64,000 nucleotides of DNA from Nitrospiraceae bacterium (lineage in GTDB: Bacteria > Nitrospirota > Nitrospiria > Nitrospirales > Nitrospiraceae): NCBI GenBank assembly GCA_019637075.1, contig JAHBWI010000002.1, positions 434,001 to 498,000 on the forward strand. Reading direction: 5' to 3'. The translations under genes were made by a program, and so were the position numbers. Positions 16,457 through 25,548 of the stretch are shown in pieces. Numbering within the stretch: the first letter of the stretch is position 1; each line of letters opens with the position of its first letter. Below the pieces are notes generated by a model. It was given only the letters and a program-made list of their open reading frames with translations. It did no database searches and was not told the DNA's origin.

Positions 16457-16471
16457 TGGCATGCCTGTTGC
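16457..16471 (+). promoter_or_regulatory. Candidate sigma-54 promoter before the receiver gene
   Basis: TGGCATGCCTGTTGC has the GG-N10-GC spacing of -24/-12 promoters. It lies 62 bases ahead of the ATG at 16534. A short hairpin (GGTGGTT-CTC-AACCACC, 16369-16385) lies upstream. Single-site matches occur by chance in GC-rich DNA. Confidence 0.3.
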
Positions 16472-16533
16472 CATTCTCTTTGGGCAAGAAGACATCGCCA
16501 GTCGCGGCGGTCGACAACCACAAGGAGGGCACC

Positions 16534-16965
16534 ATGGAGTTCAAATCCGGATTCTTCCTGAGCGAGTCGGAATGCAACGGTCGAGTGCTCGTCGTGGACG
16601 ATGAACCAGATATCCGCAAGGTCGTGAAGATGACCCTGACCAAGGCCGGTTACGAAGTGCTCGAGGCAGAGAACGGAGAAAAGGCCATCGAGGCCATCAA
16701 CTCCGGTGAAAACCGCCTCCTGCTCGACGTCGTGGTGTGCGACATCCGAATGCCCAAGATCAACGGCGTGGAAGCCATCGCCTACTTCCAGAAAGAATGG
16801 CCCCGCGTACCGATCATCGTCTTGACGGGCTTCCCCGACACCGACATGGCCACGACCTTTTTGCGGAGCGGCGTCGTAGACTACTTGGTGAAGCCTGTGG
16901 AAGGTGACAAGCTCCGGTCGGCCGTGGCTCGCGCCATGGAACAGCGGGAGTTGGCCCGCCTCTGA
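16534..16965 (+). CDS. Stand-alone CheY-like receiver
   Basis: 143 residues: a short head, then one receiver domain (about 16-138) with the acidic pair in VVDDEPD, the phosphoacceptor Asp in VVCDIRMPK, the Thr switch in VLTGF and Lys in LVKPVEG. There is no output domain, so it would act by protein contact or as a phosphate relay. AAGGAGGG stands 6 bases before the ATG, which fixes the start; the frame is open farther upstream without receiver sequence. It is followed 89 bases later by the Rossmann-fold histidine kinase and probably belongs to its operon. Confidence 0.92.
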   Translation: MEFKSGFFLSESECNGRVLVVDDEPDIRKVVKMTLTKAGYEVLEAENGEKAIEAINSGENRLLLDVVVCDIRMPKINGVEAIAYFQKEWPRVPIIVLTGFPDTDMATTFLRSGVVDYLVKPVEGDKLRSAVARAMEQRELARL

Positions 16966-17054
16966 TCGCGAGAAGCATCCGACCCTTCGACTCCGATTCG
17001 GGAAAGCACAGCCGCTTTCCCGGACGGAGAAGAGGGAGGAGACAGGATACGCAG

Positions 17055-18104
17055 ATGGAACGAAAGCCGACGCATATCGCCATCCTGGGAGCGGGACGAG
17101 GCGGCACGGTCCTGCTCGAGCTGTTTCATCAGATGCCGGACGTCACGATCGTCGGCATCGCCGACAAAGATCCGGCCGCACCGGGGCTGAAACGGGCAAG
17201 AGAGCTGAATGTCCCGGTCGCCGACCACGTACCCGATCTTATCCGCCATGCGGGGGCCAGCCTGATCGTCGATGTGACGGGCGATCCGAACATGGCGCAG
17301 ACGGTCGGGGCCAACAAACGACCCGAGGCTGAAGTCCTCAGCGGCGCGACCGCACGGCTGCTGTGGACACTCGTGCAGCACGAGCGGAAACTGGAAGCGG
17401 AACTCTTGCACGCGGAAAAGCTCGCGGGGCTCGGCTCCTTCGCCGCCGGCATCGCCCATGACATCAACAACCCCCTGCAGCTGATCTTGGGGTTGGCGGA
17501 GAATCTGACCGAAGAAGGTGATCTCAAGGCCGTCCACGAACAGGCCCATGACATCGTCAATGCCGTCAAACGCACCAGCGCCATTTGTCGTGACCTGACT
17601 CGCTACGCGCGGCGAGACGGCGGCGACGGAGACATGCTGGTCGCGCTCAACACCAAGCTGGAGGAAGCGCTCCGAATCGCCCGGTATGCCGTCACCCTGC
17701 AGGACATTACGGTCGTGAGGGACTATGCCGATCAGGCTCAGGTCCGCGGAAATCCCGATGAACTCCTGCATGTGTTCGTGAACCTCATCACGAACGCGGT
17801 CCATGCCATGAGTGATCGAGGGACGCTGACCTTGAGCACATCGGTGAACGAGGATGAGTCGGTCGCGGTGAGCGTGACCGACACCGGCTGCGGCATTCCC
17901 GCTGAAGCGCTCCCCAAGATCTTCGAGCCGCTCTTCACGACGAAGCCGCCGGGGAAAGGCACGGGGCTGGGGCTTTATAATGTCATGTCGGTCATTTCCA
18001 AGATGCAGGGTCATATCTGCGTCAACAGCACGGTCGGCCAGGGATCGACATTCCGGATCGAGTTTCCCGTGGTGAGTCAACCGATTGAATATGTGCCCAT
18101 ATGA
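17055..18104 (+). CDS. Soluble histidine kinase with N-terminal Rossmann nucleotide-binding domain
   Basis: 349 residues, no membrane segments. Residues 6-105 look like a NAD(P)-binding Rossmann fold: strand HIAILGAGRGG with GxGxxG at 12-17, an acidic residue at the end of the second strand (GIADKD), and a later IVDVTGD strand, similar to homoserine-dehydrogenase-type domains. A short helix leads to HisKA with His135 in AGIAHDINNP and an ATPase domain with DTGCGIP and GKGTGLGL. The kinase may therefore read NAD(H) or another nucleotide. The stop overlaps the start of the next kinase by 4 bases (ATGA). No sensor domain other than the Rossmann part is present. Confidence 0.85.
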   Translation: MERKPTHIAILGAGRGGTVLLELFHQMPDVTIVGIADKDPAAPGLKRARELNVPVADHVPDLIRHAGASLIVDVTGDPNMAQTVGANKRPEAEVLSGATARLLWTLVQHERKLEAELLHAEKLAGLGSFAAGIAHDINNPLQLILGLAENLTEEGDLKAVHEQAHDIVNAVKRTSAICRDLTRYARRDGGDGDMLVALNTKLEEALRIARYAVTLQDITVVRDYADQAQVRGNPDELLHVFVNLITNAVHAMSDRGTLTLSTSVNEDESVAVSVTDTGCGIPAEALPKIFEPLFTTKPPGKGTGLGLYNVMSVISKMQGHICVNSTVGQGSTFRIEFPVVSQPIEYVPI

Positions 18105-20578
18105 CGACTGAAGGCTCCGCGCTCGGCAAGGCACTCGGCTGGGGGCTCAAACGGAAGCTGATCGTTTCGATGCTTCTGGTGGGCGTGGTACCTCTCCTGC
18201 TTGGACTGGGCCTGGCATTTCTTCAAGGCTCGAAGGAAATTCACGAAGTCAGCGGAGAAAGCTTTAAGGCCCTGGCCACCGAAGCGGCCAGGAAGTTGGA
18301 TCTGTTGGTCGCCGAAGAAGTGTCGCGCACATCGCGCATCGCAATCAACCCCATCATCATCCGCGAACTGGAAAAACGCCGAGATCACCTGCAAACCGGC
18401 GAGCCGGCCGCACTCAAGAAATCGTTGGAGGATGAACGGACGCGATGGGACAACGGGGATCCGGCCGGCACCAAGGCCATTACGGGAAACTCGGTTGCGC
18501 TCCTGCTCCGCGAGCACTACGCGGGGTCGCACAACGAACCGGACCAACTGCTTCCACAAGTCGTCCGGGCCGCCACCAAGATGCTCTTCGTCACGGATAT
18601 GCAGGGGCATTTGGTCGCAGCCTTGACCACCAGGCCGGCCTTCAACAGCTCCGACCGGATCTGGTGGAAAGGCGCCTACAACAAGGGCGTCGGACAACTC
18701 TTCATTGAGGATGTGGCCTTCGACAAGGCGGCCGACTCCTATGTCTTCACCATTTCGATTCCCGTCATGGACAGCCTGCGGTATGAGGTCGTCGGCGTGA
18801 TCCATCGGGTCATCGATGCGAAAGAGTTTTTCTCTCCCTCGACCCATCCGATCCGATTCGGGAAAACCGGCCACGTCATGCTCATCGATAGCCGCGGCGT
18901 CGTCATGAGTTGTCCCATCCTCCCGACCGGTGTCCGGTTGTCGGATCCTTCGTTGATTCCGCTGATCACTCCCCTTCAGCCAGGTTGGGTCAGCGCCGCC
19001 AGTGACGGACATGGGGGACATGGCACTGCCATCATCGGATTCGCTCCGCTGCCGGAAACGAGCCGTGCTACGAATGGATCGCTGGAACAGGGAGGGTGGC
19101 ACACGTTCGTCTGGCAGTCATCCGCCGAACTGTTCGCTCCCATCGAACACTTATTGGAATGGATGTCGATCCTTGCATTGGTTGCAGTGGGCTTGCTGGC
19201 CACGTTGGGCTACTTCGCCGCCAGCCGCATCGTGACTCCGGTTCGCAAACTGCAGGAGGCAGCGAGACTGGTTGGGCGGGGCGAACTGCGCGAACCGATT
19301 CGAATCGAAACCGGCGACGAGCTGCAGGAACTCGCCGTCGAGTTCAACCGGATGAATACACAGTTGGAAGCCGCCTTTGCCGGCCTGGCCACGCAGGTCG
19401 AAGAAAAAACCCAAGAGGTGCAGTACCTGCAAAAGGCGACCGACCAAGTGCTCGATGCGGTTCCGACGCCGATCGTGCTGATCGACCAACATCAGGACAT
19501 CCAGTATATGAACCAGGCATCCCGCGAGCTGTTGGGAACGGACGGCCAGGGCAAGACCGGCTCGTCGCTTTTTGAGCTCCTGAATCTGAGCCACGCGCAG
19601 CAGGAGCACTTGGAACACGCACTCGATCTCGAGACCGGTGCCTCGCTCCGAGGCCCCGCTCGCGCGGAGGACGATCTGATCAAAGAAGCCAGGGACCCGC
19701 TCGCTCCCTTGCTGAAACAACCGACCCACGATGCCCGACGCGAATTGACGATCGAGGGACGCCTCTACCGCTACGAATGGTTTTCGCTGCAAGCCCGAAG
19801 CGGCGAAGGCCGTCGCTTCGGACTCGTACTCCGCGACACCACCGACGAGAGCCGGCTTCAGGACCAGCTGGTCCAGGCGGAGAAGTCCGGCAGCCTGGGC
19901 GTGCTGACGGCAGGCATCGGTCATGAACTGAACAATCCGCTGTTCGGCATTCTCGGCCTGGGCGAAGCCATCCAGGAAGAATCGGACCTGACGAGAGCCA
20001 AAGCCTATGCGCGCGATATCCTGGAACATGGACGCCGAATGGCAGCGATCATCCGCGACTTCACCGGCGTCGCCACCAGGGAATCCAAAGATCAACGCGT
20101 CCCCGTCGACGTAAACGCACAACTCGATCAGGCTCTGGCCATCGCGCAAACCTCCCAGGACTGCCTGGGGCTCAACGTGAGAAAGCACTACGTCGCGCTG
20201 CCGCAGGTGAGCGCGTTGCCGGACCAACTCCGATTGGTCTTCATCAACGTGATCACGAATGCCTTACAGGCCATGCACAGCAAAGGGGATCTCTGGGTCA
20301 GTACGGCGGAACAGCCGGGAGCGGTAACGATCACGATCCGCGACAATGGTCCGGGCATCGCCAAGCAACATCTCGGCAAAGTCTTCGATCCGTTCTTCAC
20401 CACGAAGGGGCAGGGTGAAGGCTCGGGTCTGGGCCTTACGGTCGCGCAGCGATTGATCAAAAAATTCGGCGGGGACATCCGCATCGAGAGCATCGAAGGC
20501 CAGGGCACCACCTGCACGATCACATTGCCGACCGTGGAGTCCGGGGTGCGAAAGGAGGAGTCATGCGCAACCTCATGA
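18101..20578 (+). CDS. Membrane sensor histidine kinase (periplasmic Cache-like domain-HAMP-PAS)
   Basis: 825 residues. Membrane segments near 18-43 and 357-378 flank a ~310-residue periplasmic domain of Cache type; HAMP follows (about 378-430), then a coiled coil, a PAS domain (about 445-590), HisKA with His608 in GIGHELNNP and an ATPase domain with DNGPGIA and GSGLGL. There is no receiver, so the stand-alone receiver at 16534 is a natural partner. The start overlaps the Rossmann kinase stop, and its end overlaps the haem protein start by 16 bases, indicating strict cotranslation. Confidence 0.92.
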   Translation: MTTEGSALGKALGWGLKRKLIVSMLLVGVVPLLLGLGLAFLQGSKEIHEVSGESFKALATEAARKLDLLVAEEVSRTSRIAINPIIIRELEKRRDHLQTGEPAALKKSLEDERTRWDNGDPAGTKAITGNSVALLLREHYAGSHNEPDQLLPQVVRAATKMLFVTDMQGHLVAALTTRPAFNSSDRIWWKGAYNKGVGQLFIEDVAFDKAADSYVFTISIPVMDSLRYEVVGVIHRVIDAKEFFSPSTHPIRFGKTGHVMLIDSRGVVMSCPILPTGVRLSDPSLIPLITPLQPGWVSAASDGHGGHGTAIIGFAPLPETSRATNGSLEQGGWHTFVWQSSAELFAPIEHLLEWMSILALVAVGLLATLGYFAASRIVTPVRKLQEAARLVGRGELREPIRIETGDELQELAVEFNRMNTQLEAAFAGLATQVEEKTQEVQYLQKATDQVLDAVPTPIVLIDQHQDIQYMNQASRELLGTDGQGKTGSSLFELLNLSHAQQEHLEHALDLETGASLRGPARAEDDLIKEARDPLAPLLKQPTHDARRELTIEGRLYRYEWFSLQARSGEGRRFGLVLRDTTDESRLQDQLVQAEKSGSLGVLTAGIGHELNNPLFGILGLGEAIQEESDLTRAKAYARDILEHGRRMAAIIRDFTGVATRESKDQRVPVDVNAQLDQALAIAQTSQDCLGLNVRKHYVALPQVSALPDQLRLVFINVITNALQAMHSKGDLWVSTAEQPGAVTITIRDNGPGIAKQHLGKVFDPFFTTKGQGEGSGLGLTVAQRLIKKFGGDIRIESIEGQGTTCTITLPTVESGVRKEESCATS

Positions 20579-21153
20579 GACCCTACCGGCTTTCGCTTTG
20601 GCTCGCGATGATGCTTGCCACGGGCATGGCCTACTCTCTCCAAGCCAAGGACCCGCCGCCGCCTTCCGGTATCGCGCCGGAGAAAGTCGCCGACTACGTG
20701 CATGCCGTACTTGAGGCCGATCGGACGATCTATACCAACCACGTCGTCAATCGCATGCAGGCCAAGGGGATTGTCTCCGCTGCCGAACATTGGGAGAACG
20801 AGAATGCCTTACCGCTCCCAGCCCAATTCCTCCAGCATTCCGGCAAGCTCGTAGCGGAATCCGGGCGCGGCATCCGTTACCGCCTGATCAGTCAGTGGCC
20901 GATCTACCAACGCAACGCTCCGGCGACGGATCTTGAACGCCGCGCGCTGGAGGGATTCGCGCAGAGTCCGGATCGCCCGCTGACCGGCATCGTCACCAGC
21001 GGACGAAAACAGTACTTTCAGGCCATCTACCCGGACCGCGCCATCTCAGCCGCCTGCGTGAACTGCCACAACAGTCATCCGCTGAGCCCCAAGCGTGACT
21101 TCGCCGTGAACGACATCATGGGCGGCATGGCGATTACGATTCCGCTGGATTGA
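20563..21153 (+). CDS. Tll0287-like (DUF3365) exported haem protein
   Basis: 196 residues. A signal peptide (about 8-28) is followed by the DUF3365/Tll0287-like domain, a PAS-like haem sensor fold. One c-type haem site is visible, C165-V-N-C168-H169, followed by NSHP. Family members bind a single haem c in the periplasm and are thought to sense redox state or small ligands such as NO. AAAGGAGGAG lies just before the ATG, inside the kinase gene, so strong independent initiation is likely. It could present the signal to the Cache domain of the kinase encoded just upstream. Confidence 0.85.
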   Translation: MRNLMRPYRLSLWLAMMLATGMAYSLQAKDPPPPSGIAPEKVADYVHAVLEADRTIYTNHVVNRMQAKGIVSAAEHWENENALPLPAQFLQHSGKLVAESGRGIRYRLISQWPIYQRNAPATDLERRALEGFAQSPDRPLTGIVTSGRKQYFQAIYPDRAISAACVNCHNSHPLSPKRDFAVNDIMGGMAITIPLD

Positions 21154-21174
21154 GCACGCGGTCGTGTACGCGAA

Positions 21175-21248
21175 GCGTATCTCGCAGTTCGTCTCCCGCC
21201 GAATCGAACGATGGTCACCGCCCTCCTCCCCAGGATAGCGAGATACGC
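21175..21248. repeat. 11-bp inverted repeat between convergent genes
   Basis: GCGTATCTCGC (21175-21185) and GCGAGATACGC (21238-21248) are perfect complements 52 bases apart, in the 155-base gap between the haem-protein gene and the AI-2E-type permease gene. It may act as a two-way terminator or be an intergenic repeat family. Confidence 0.5.
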
Positions 21249-21308
21249 ATCACGAGGGATGAACGACAAACGCTGCCGAGACAATCGTCGGGAGTTGACG
21301 GGTGAGGT

Positions 21309-22394
21309 TCACGGGATCATGGGAGGCAGATTCGGCGGCGGTTGCTGGTATTCGTCTCGATAGATTTGAACGGCCGTGAGAAAGAGGCCGACGAGCGTCG
21401 GGCCAAGGAAAAGTCCTATGATGCCGTAGAGCGCCAACCCACCCAGCACACTGAATGTCAGGAGTAGGACCGGGATCTGCGCCCCCTGACCGATGAAGAG
21501 CGGCTTCAAGATCTGGTCGACCGTCGAAACAACGCCGGCCCCCCAGGCCAACATGGCGACGCCCTTCCCGATCGGACCGATCCAAAACAAATACACAGCC
21601 ACCGGCCCCCACACCAGGGCCGTCCCGCCGAGAGGCAGCGGCGCCAGCAGGATGGTCAGCGTCGTCAGCACCAATGGAAACGGTGCTCCGAGCACGGCAT
21701 AGGCGGCGCCGGCCAAAAGCCCCTGCACCAGCGCCGTCAAGACGACGCCCTTCACGACGGCGCGAATCGTTTGATCCAACCGTGCCAGAATCTTCACCTT
21801 GTGCGAGGATTCGAGCGGAATGAGGGCGTAGAGGGCCTGGAGCCATGCCCGGCCGTCCTTGAAAAAGAAAAACAACGTGAAGATCATGACGAGAAAATCG
21901 GCCACGAGCAGAAAGGCATCCCGGACCAACTCGCTGAGCTCTCCCACGATGTAGCGGCTGAACGTCTTGGCGCTCGACAGCACCAATTGCTCCAAATCGC
22001 TCTCACGCCCGCTGACACGTTCGAGCCACTGCCGGACCAGTCCTCCTCCCGGCAGCTTGGACAAATGCTCGGGCAGTCGCTGCACTCCTCCCGACGCAAT
22101 CCATGCGCGAATCGATTGTTCCGCCGAACCGGCCTCGTTCACAAACATGACGGTCAAGACGATCAACGGCACGACGACCAATGCCATGACGCCCAACGTC
22201 AGCAGCGCGGCCGACCGCGATTCCTTCCCGCCGAGCCACGCAGTCAGGCGCACATGCAATGGAAAGCTGAGATGCGCGAGGATCGCCGCCCACAGGACCG
22301 GAAGGAAGAACGGCTTGAAGATCAGGGCGATCTGATACAGCAACCAGAGGAAAACAGCGAAGAAGCAGAGTGAGAAGACCTGGCGGCGATTCAT
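21309..22394 (-). CDS. AI-2E family (UPF0118) membrane permease
   Basis: 361 residues with about eight hydrophobic segments: a double segment at the N-terminus, a hydrophilic periplasmic-side domain around 85-150, then paired segments to the C-terminus. The pattern, including FKPFFLPVLWAAILA near the start and IGLFLGPTLVGLF near the end, is that of the AI-2E transporter family, which includes exporters and Na+/H+ antiporters. The substrate is not known. It is the third gene of a minus-strand run with PBP1B and bactofilin, 150 bases after bactofilin. Confidence 0.88.
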   Translation of the reverse strand: MNRRQVFSLCFFAVFLWLLYQIALIFKPFFLPVLWAAILAHLSFPLHVRLTAWLGGKESRSAALLTLGVMALVVVPLIVLTVMFVNEAGSAEQSIRAWIASGGVQRLPEHLSKLPGGGLVRQWLERVSGRESDLEQLVLSSAKTFSRYIVGELSELVRDAFLLVADFLVMIFTLFFFFKDGRAWLQALYALIPLESSHKVKILARLDQTIRAVVKGVVLTALVQGLLAGAAYAVLGAPFPLVLTTLTILLAPLPLGGTALVWGPVAVYLFWIGPIGKGVAMLAWGAGVVSTVDQILKPLFIGQGAQIPVLLLTFSVLGGLALYGIIGLFLGPTLVGLFLTAVQIYRDEYQQPPPNLPPMIP

Positions 22395-22544
22395 CCTGAA
22401 ACCAATTCCCCGTGCGTCACCCGACCCCGGTGATAACAGAAACGCCGGCTGATGTCACGCAAGGATCGGGCTCGGAGAATGGTCAGAGGGGCGGCACGGA
22501 GGAAACAGCGGCCGGAGGGCGCAGCGGCGGCCGCGCCCCGGCGC

Positions 22545-22985
22545 TTAGGAATGCTCGCCTGCTACGGCCACCGACTTGGGGCGCTGCGCGGGCAATTCAC
22601 GAACATTGTTGGGAAGCGTCTTGGGTTCCTCTCCCCATGAGGAGGACAGGCCCATATCCGACGTGCCTTGGAATTTCGATCCGTCTTCCATGGACAGGGC
22701 CGGAGTATGCACTTCGCCGATCAGGATGCCGGTCTTGAGTAATTGCAACCGTTCCGTTGCCGTCACCGTCGCCTTGATCTTCCCGCTGTTGATGATCACG
22801 CCCGCCGTGATCGTGCCCTGCACGACCCCGTCTTCGCCGATCACCACGGTACCCTTGGTCTGGATGTCCCCCTCCAGCCGCCCATCGATACGCACGGTGC
22901 CTTCCACGCGAATCTCGCCCTTGAGGAGCACACCCCGGGCAAGCAACGTGATGTTGTCATCTTCGACGAAACCGCTCTTCTTCAT
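22545..22985 (-). CDS. Bactofilin
   Basis: 146 residues. A central beta-helical domain (about 15-115) has the repeated strands of bactofilins, with GEIRVEGTVRIDGRLEGDI and GTVVIGEDGVVQGTI near the start. Termini are flexible; the tail is Pro/Ser-rich. Bactofilins polymerise into cytoskeletal filaments that help place cell-wall enzymes. AAGGAG before the ATG at 22985 fixes the start; upstream in-frame codons are not needed. It lies 80 bases downstream of the PBP1B gene, which suits a wall-patterning role. Confidence 0.9.
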   Translation of the reverse strand: MKKSGFVEDDNITLLARGVLLKGEIRVEGTVRIDGRLEGDIQTKGTVVIGEDGVVQGTITAGVIINSGKIKATVTATERLQLLKTGILIGEVHTPALSMEDGSKFQGTSDMGLSSSWGEEPKTLPNNVRELPAQRPKSVAVAGEHS

Positions 22986-23065
22986 CGCAGGCTCCTTCTC
23001 ATGGAGGGCTGGGCTGGTGGACCATCCAAACATGAGTTGAGCCTACACCAGGTTTTTTCAGGCAC

Positions 23066-25366
23066 CTAGGAAAAACCAAAACTTCGTTTGAGCCGCTCCC
23101 AGAGCCCTTCGCCGTGCACTTCGCAGGCGACGGTCGGCTCGGTGCCCTCGATAAACACCTCGACCATTCGTTCGGGACAACGGGACGTCGCCAGTTGTCC
23201 GGTCTTCGGATCTATCTCCCGCGTGACGATGCCGGGGGGAATCGGAAAATCCCTCAAGACCGGCGATGACGTCTGCCGCATGAAGTCCGCCCAGATAGGC
23301 AGCGCCGCCTGCGCGCCGGTCAATCGCAGGGGCTCCTCATCGTCGAATCCCACCCAGACCCCGACGACATAGTCCGTGCTGTAGCCGACGAACCAGGCGT
23401 CCCGATACCCATCGGTGGTGCCGGTCTTGCCGGCGACGATGCTGCGGACGCCCATCGCTTTGGCCTTGGCCGCCGTGCCCCGTTCGACGACGCCTTTTAA
23501 AAGACTCGTGACCACATAGGCCGCCTGGGGAGAGACCGCCTGGCGCCGCTCCGGCGTATGGTGCCACAAGGAATCTCCGTCGGAGGTCAGCACCGACTGC
23601 AAGGCCGTCGGCGTCACCGCCACGCCTCCGTTGGCCAGTACGCCGTAGGACGAGGTGATCTCGAGGAGCGAGACGGAGGATGTGCCGAGCGCAATGGAGA
23701 GATTGTCCGCCAGGGGACTCCGGATACCGAGGTTCTGCGCGGTCTGAAGAATCCGCCTGGTGCCCACCGACTGCGCCAATTTCACGGCCGGAACGTTCAG
23801 GGACTGCTCCAGCGCCGCGCGGAGTGACACCGTTCCATGGAATTGACGGTCATAGTTTTGCGGCGACCAGGTACCGGTGGAAGACTCGAAGCTGACCGGC
23901 TCATCTTTCATGCGCGTCGCCGCCGTCACCGGTTGCCCGCTCCCCGGTTCGCGCTTCGCCTCGAGCGCCGCCAAGTAGACCAGCGGCTTGAAGAGCGACC
24001 CCGGTTGGCGCTTGGCCTGCACCGCCCGATTGAACTGGCTCGCGCGGTAGTCCCGGCTTCCGGCCATGGCGAGGATAGCCCCCGTCGAAGGATCCAGCAC
24101 GACAATCGCGCCCTGGAGCGTCTCGTCCCGCGCATTCAATGCCGGATGTTGCGCTTCCAATTTTGCGAGGCCGGTACCGAGGACATCCGTCGCCGTACGT
24201 TGCAGCATCGGATCCAATGTCGTGTAGAGCTTCACACCGTCCGGCAGCGGCGCCCCCACGGCTTCCTCGGTTTGGCGCAGAAGGTAATCGACGAAGAACG
24301 GCGCGTCAGCCAAGGTTTCCTGCGGCAAGAGCACCTGTACCCTCGCATTGACGGACTCCCGCCAATCCTCCTCCGCGATGAATCCCTGCTCGCGAAGCCG
24401 CCCCAACACCACATCGCGCCGTTGCTTGGCGGAGGCGGGGTTCTTGAGCGGTGAATAGGTGTTCGGTCCCTTGATCATCCCGACCAGGAGGGCGATCTCC
24501 GGAAGATTCAGTTCGTCGACCTGCTTCCCGAAATACCGGTGAGCCGCTTCCCCCACCCCGTAGATCGACACGGACCCGATCTGCCCCAGATAGATCTCGT
24601 TGAGGTAGCTCTCGAGGATCTCCTTCTTCTGATACTTGGCCTCCAACACCAGTGCGGCGACGGACTCCTTCAACTTTCTGGTGAAGGTGCGGCGCGGCGA
24701 ATAGAAGAGGTTCTTGGCCAGTTGCTGCGTGATCGTGCTGCCCCCCTGAACGACGTCGCCGCGGACCAGGTTTCGCCACAGGGCCCGGCCGACCGCCACC
24801 GGATCGATGCCGGGATGGCTAAAGAACCGTCGATCCTCGATGGCTAAGAGGGTGTCGACGAAGCGGGCCGGTGTCTTGGCATAGGGCAGCCATTCCCGCA
24901 CTTGCCTCGAATCACCGCGCAGTCCGCTGATCAACTGCGGCTCCAGATAGACGGGAAATACGTCCCCTCCATGCTCGAGCGAGACGACTCGGGTAGCCTG
25001 GCCCTGTTCCAGCACGAGCCGCACGGCTGAGGCCCGCACATGCTGGTCGGGCACCTCACGGAGATAGATGTCCAATTCCGAGGAGGTGCTGCGATAGTCG
25101 CCGGGCGCGCGCACCGGATGCTCGACGGACTTATAACCAAGTTGCTGCAGCCGCTCGAGCAAGCGGGAGGAAGTCACATCGAGGTCGGGCTTCAGAAGAA
25201 ACGGAGCGCCGAACACCAGGCGCGGGCGGTGTTCGTCTCCCTTCGGCAGTGCCAAACTGGCCGACAAGTACAGCCCGTATCCAACGCCGAGGCCGACCGT
25301 GAGCATGATCGCGACGGTCAACAGCAAGAAGGCCCGCTTGGCCCAACGCAGCGGTACGCTTACCAC
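23066..25366 (-). CDS. mrcB: Bifunctional penicillin-binding protein 1B-type
   Basis: 766 residues. A membrane anchor (about 11-33) is followed by a UB2H-like region (about 50-130) typical of PBP1B, a GT51 glycosyltransferase (about 160-340) with Glu177 in EDRRFF and GGSTITQQLAKNL, and a transpeptidase (about 415-710) with Ser457-x-x-Lys460, SLN (522-524) and KTG (647-649). It should polymerise and crosslink peptidoglycan at the inner membrane. The start is a GTG with GAGGAG close upstream. It heads a run with bactofilin and an AI-2E-type permease and is divergent from the FadL-type porin. Confidence 0.93.
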   Translation of the reverse strand: MVSVPLRWAKRAFLLLTVAIMLTVGLGVGYGLYLSASLALPKGDEHRPRLVFGAPFLLKPDLDVTSSRLLERLQQLGYKSVEHPVRAPGDYRSTSSELDIYLREVPDQHVRASAVRLVLEQGQATRVVSLEHGGDVFPVYLEPQLISGLRGDSRQVREWLPYAKTPARFVDTLLAIEDRRFFSHPGIDPVAVGRALWRNLVRGDVVQGGSTITQQLAKNLFYSPRRTFTRKLKESVAALVLEAKYQKKEILESYLNEIYLGQIGSVSIYGVGEAAHRYFGKQVDELNLPEIALLVGMIKGPNTYSPLKNPASAKQRRDVVLGRLREQGFIAEEDWRESVNARVQVLLPQETLADAPFFVDYLLRQTEEAVGAPLPDGVKLYTTLDPMLQRTATDVLGTGLAKLEAQHPALNARDETLQGAIVVLDPSTGAILAMAGSRDYRASQFNRAVQAKRQPGSLFKPLVYLAALEAKREPGSGQPVTAATRMKDEPVSFESSTGTWSPQNYDRQFHGTVSLRAALEQSLNVPAVKLAQSVGTRRILQTAQNLGIRSPLADNLSIALGTSSVSLLEITSSYGVLANGGVAVTPTALQSVLTSDGDSLWHHTPERRQAVSPQAAYVVTSLLKGVVERGTAAKAKAMGVRSIVAGKTGTTDGYRDAWFVGYSTDYVVGVWVGFDDEEPLRLTGAQAALPIWADFMRQTSSPVLRDFPIPPGIVTREIDPKTGQLATSRCPERMVEVFIEGTEPTVACEVHGEGLWERLKRSFGFS

Positions 25367-25457
25367 CGGCTCCTCATGCGCGCAGCATACGCGATCCTGC
25401 AGGGGAAATCATACGGCCGGATGGCTCGAACACATCACGACTCGTACGTCCACCAGC

Positions 25458-25486
25458 TTGACAAAAATGCGACAGTCCCCTTAGAT
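25458..25486 (+). promoter_or_regulatory. Candidate sigma-70 promoter of the FadL-type gene
   Basis: A consensus TTGACA (25458-25463), 17-base spacer and TTAGAT (25481-25486) lie about 60 bases before the GTG at 25549. Confidence 0.5.
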
Positions 25487-25548
25487 GGCGCCCAACTGCT
25501 CTATTCCTAGGACGCGATACGTAATTCACAACCGACAAGGAGAATTCC

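Noticed and set aside
19151-20227. 358-codon minus-strand open frame
   Set aside because: Antisense to the membrane histidine kinase.
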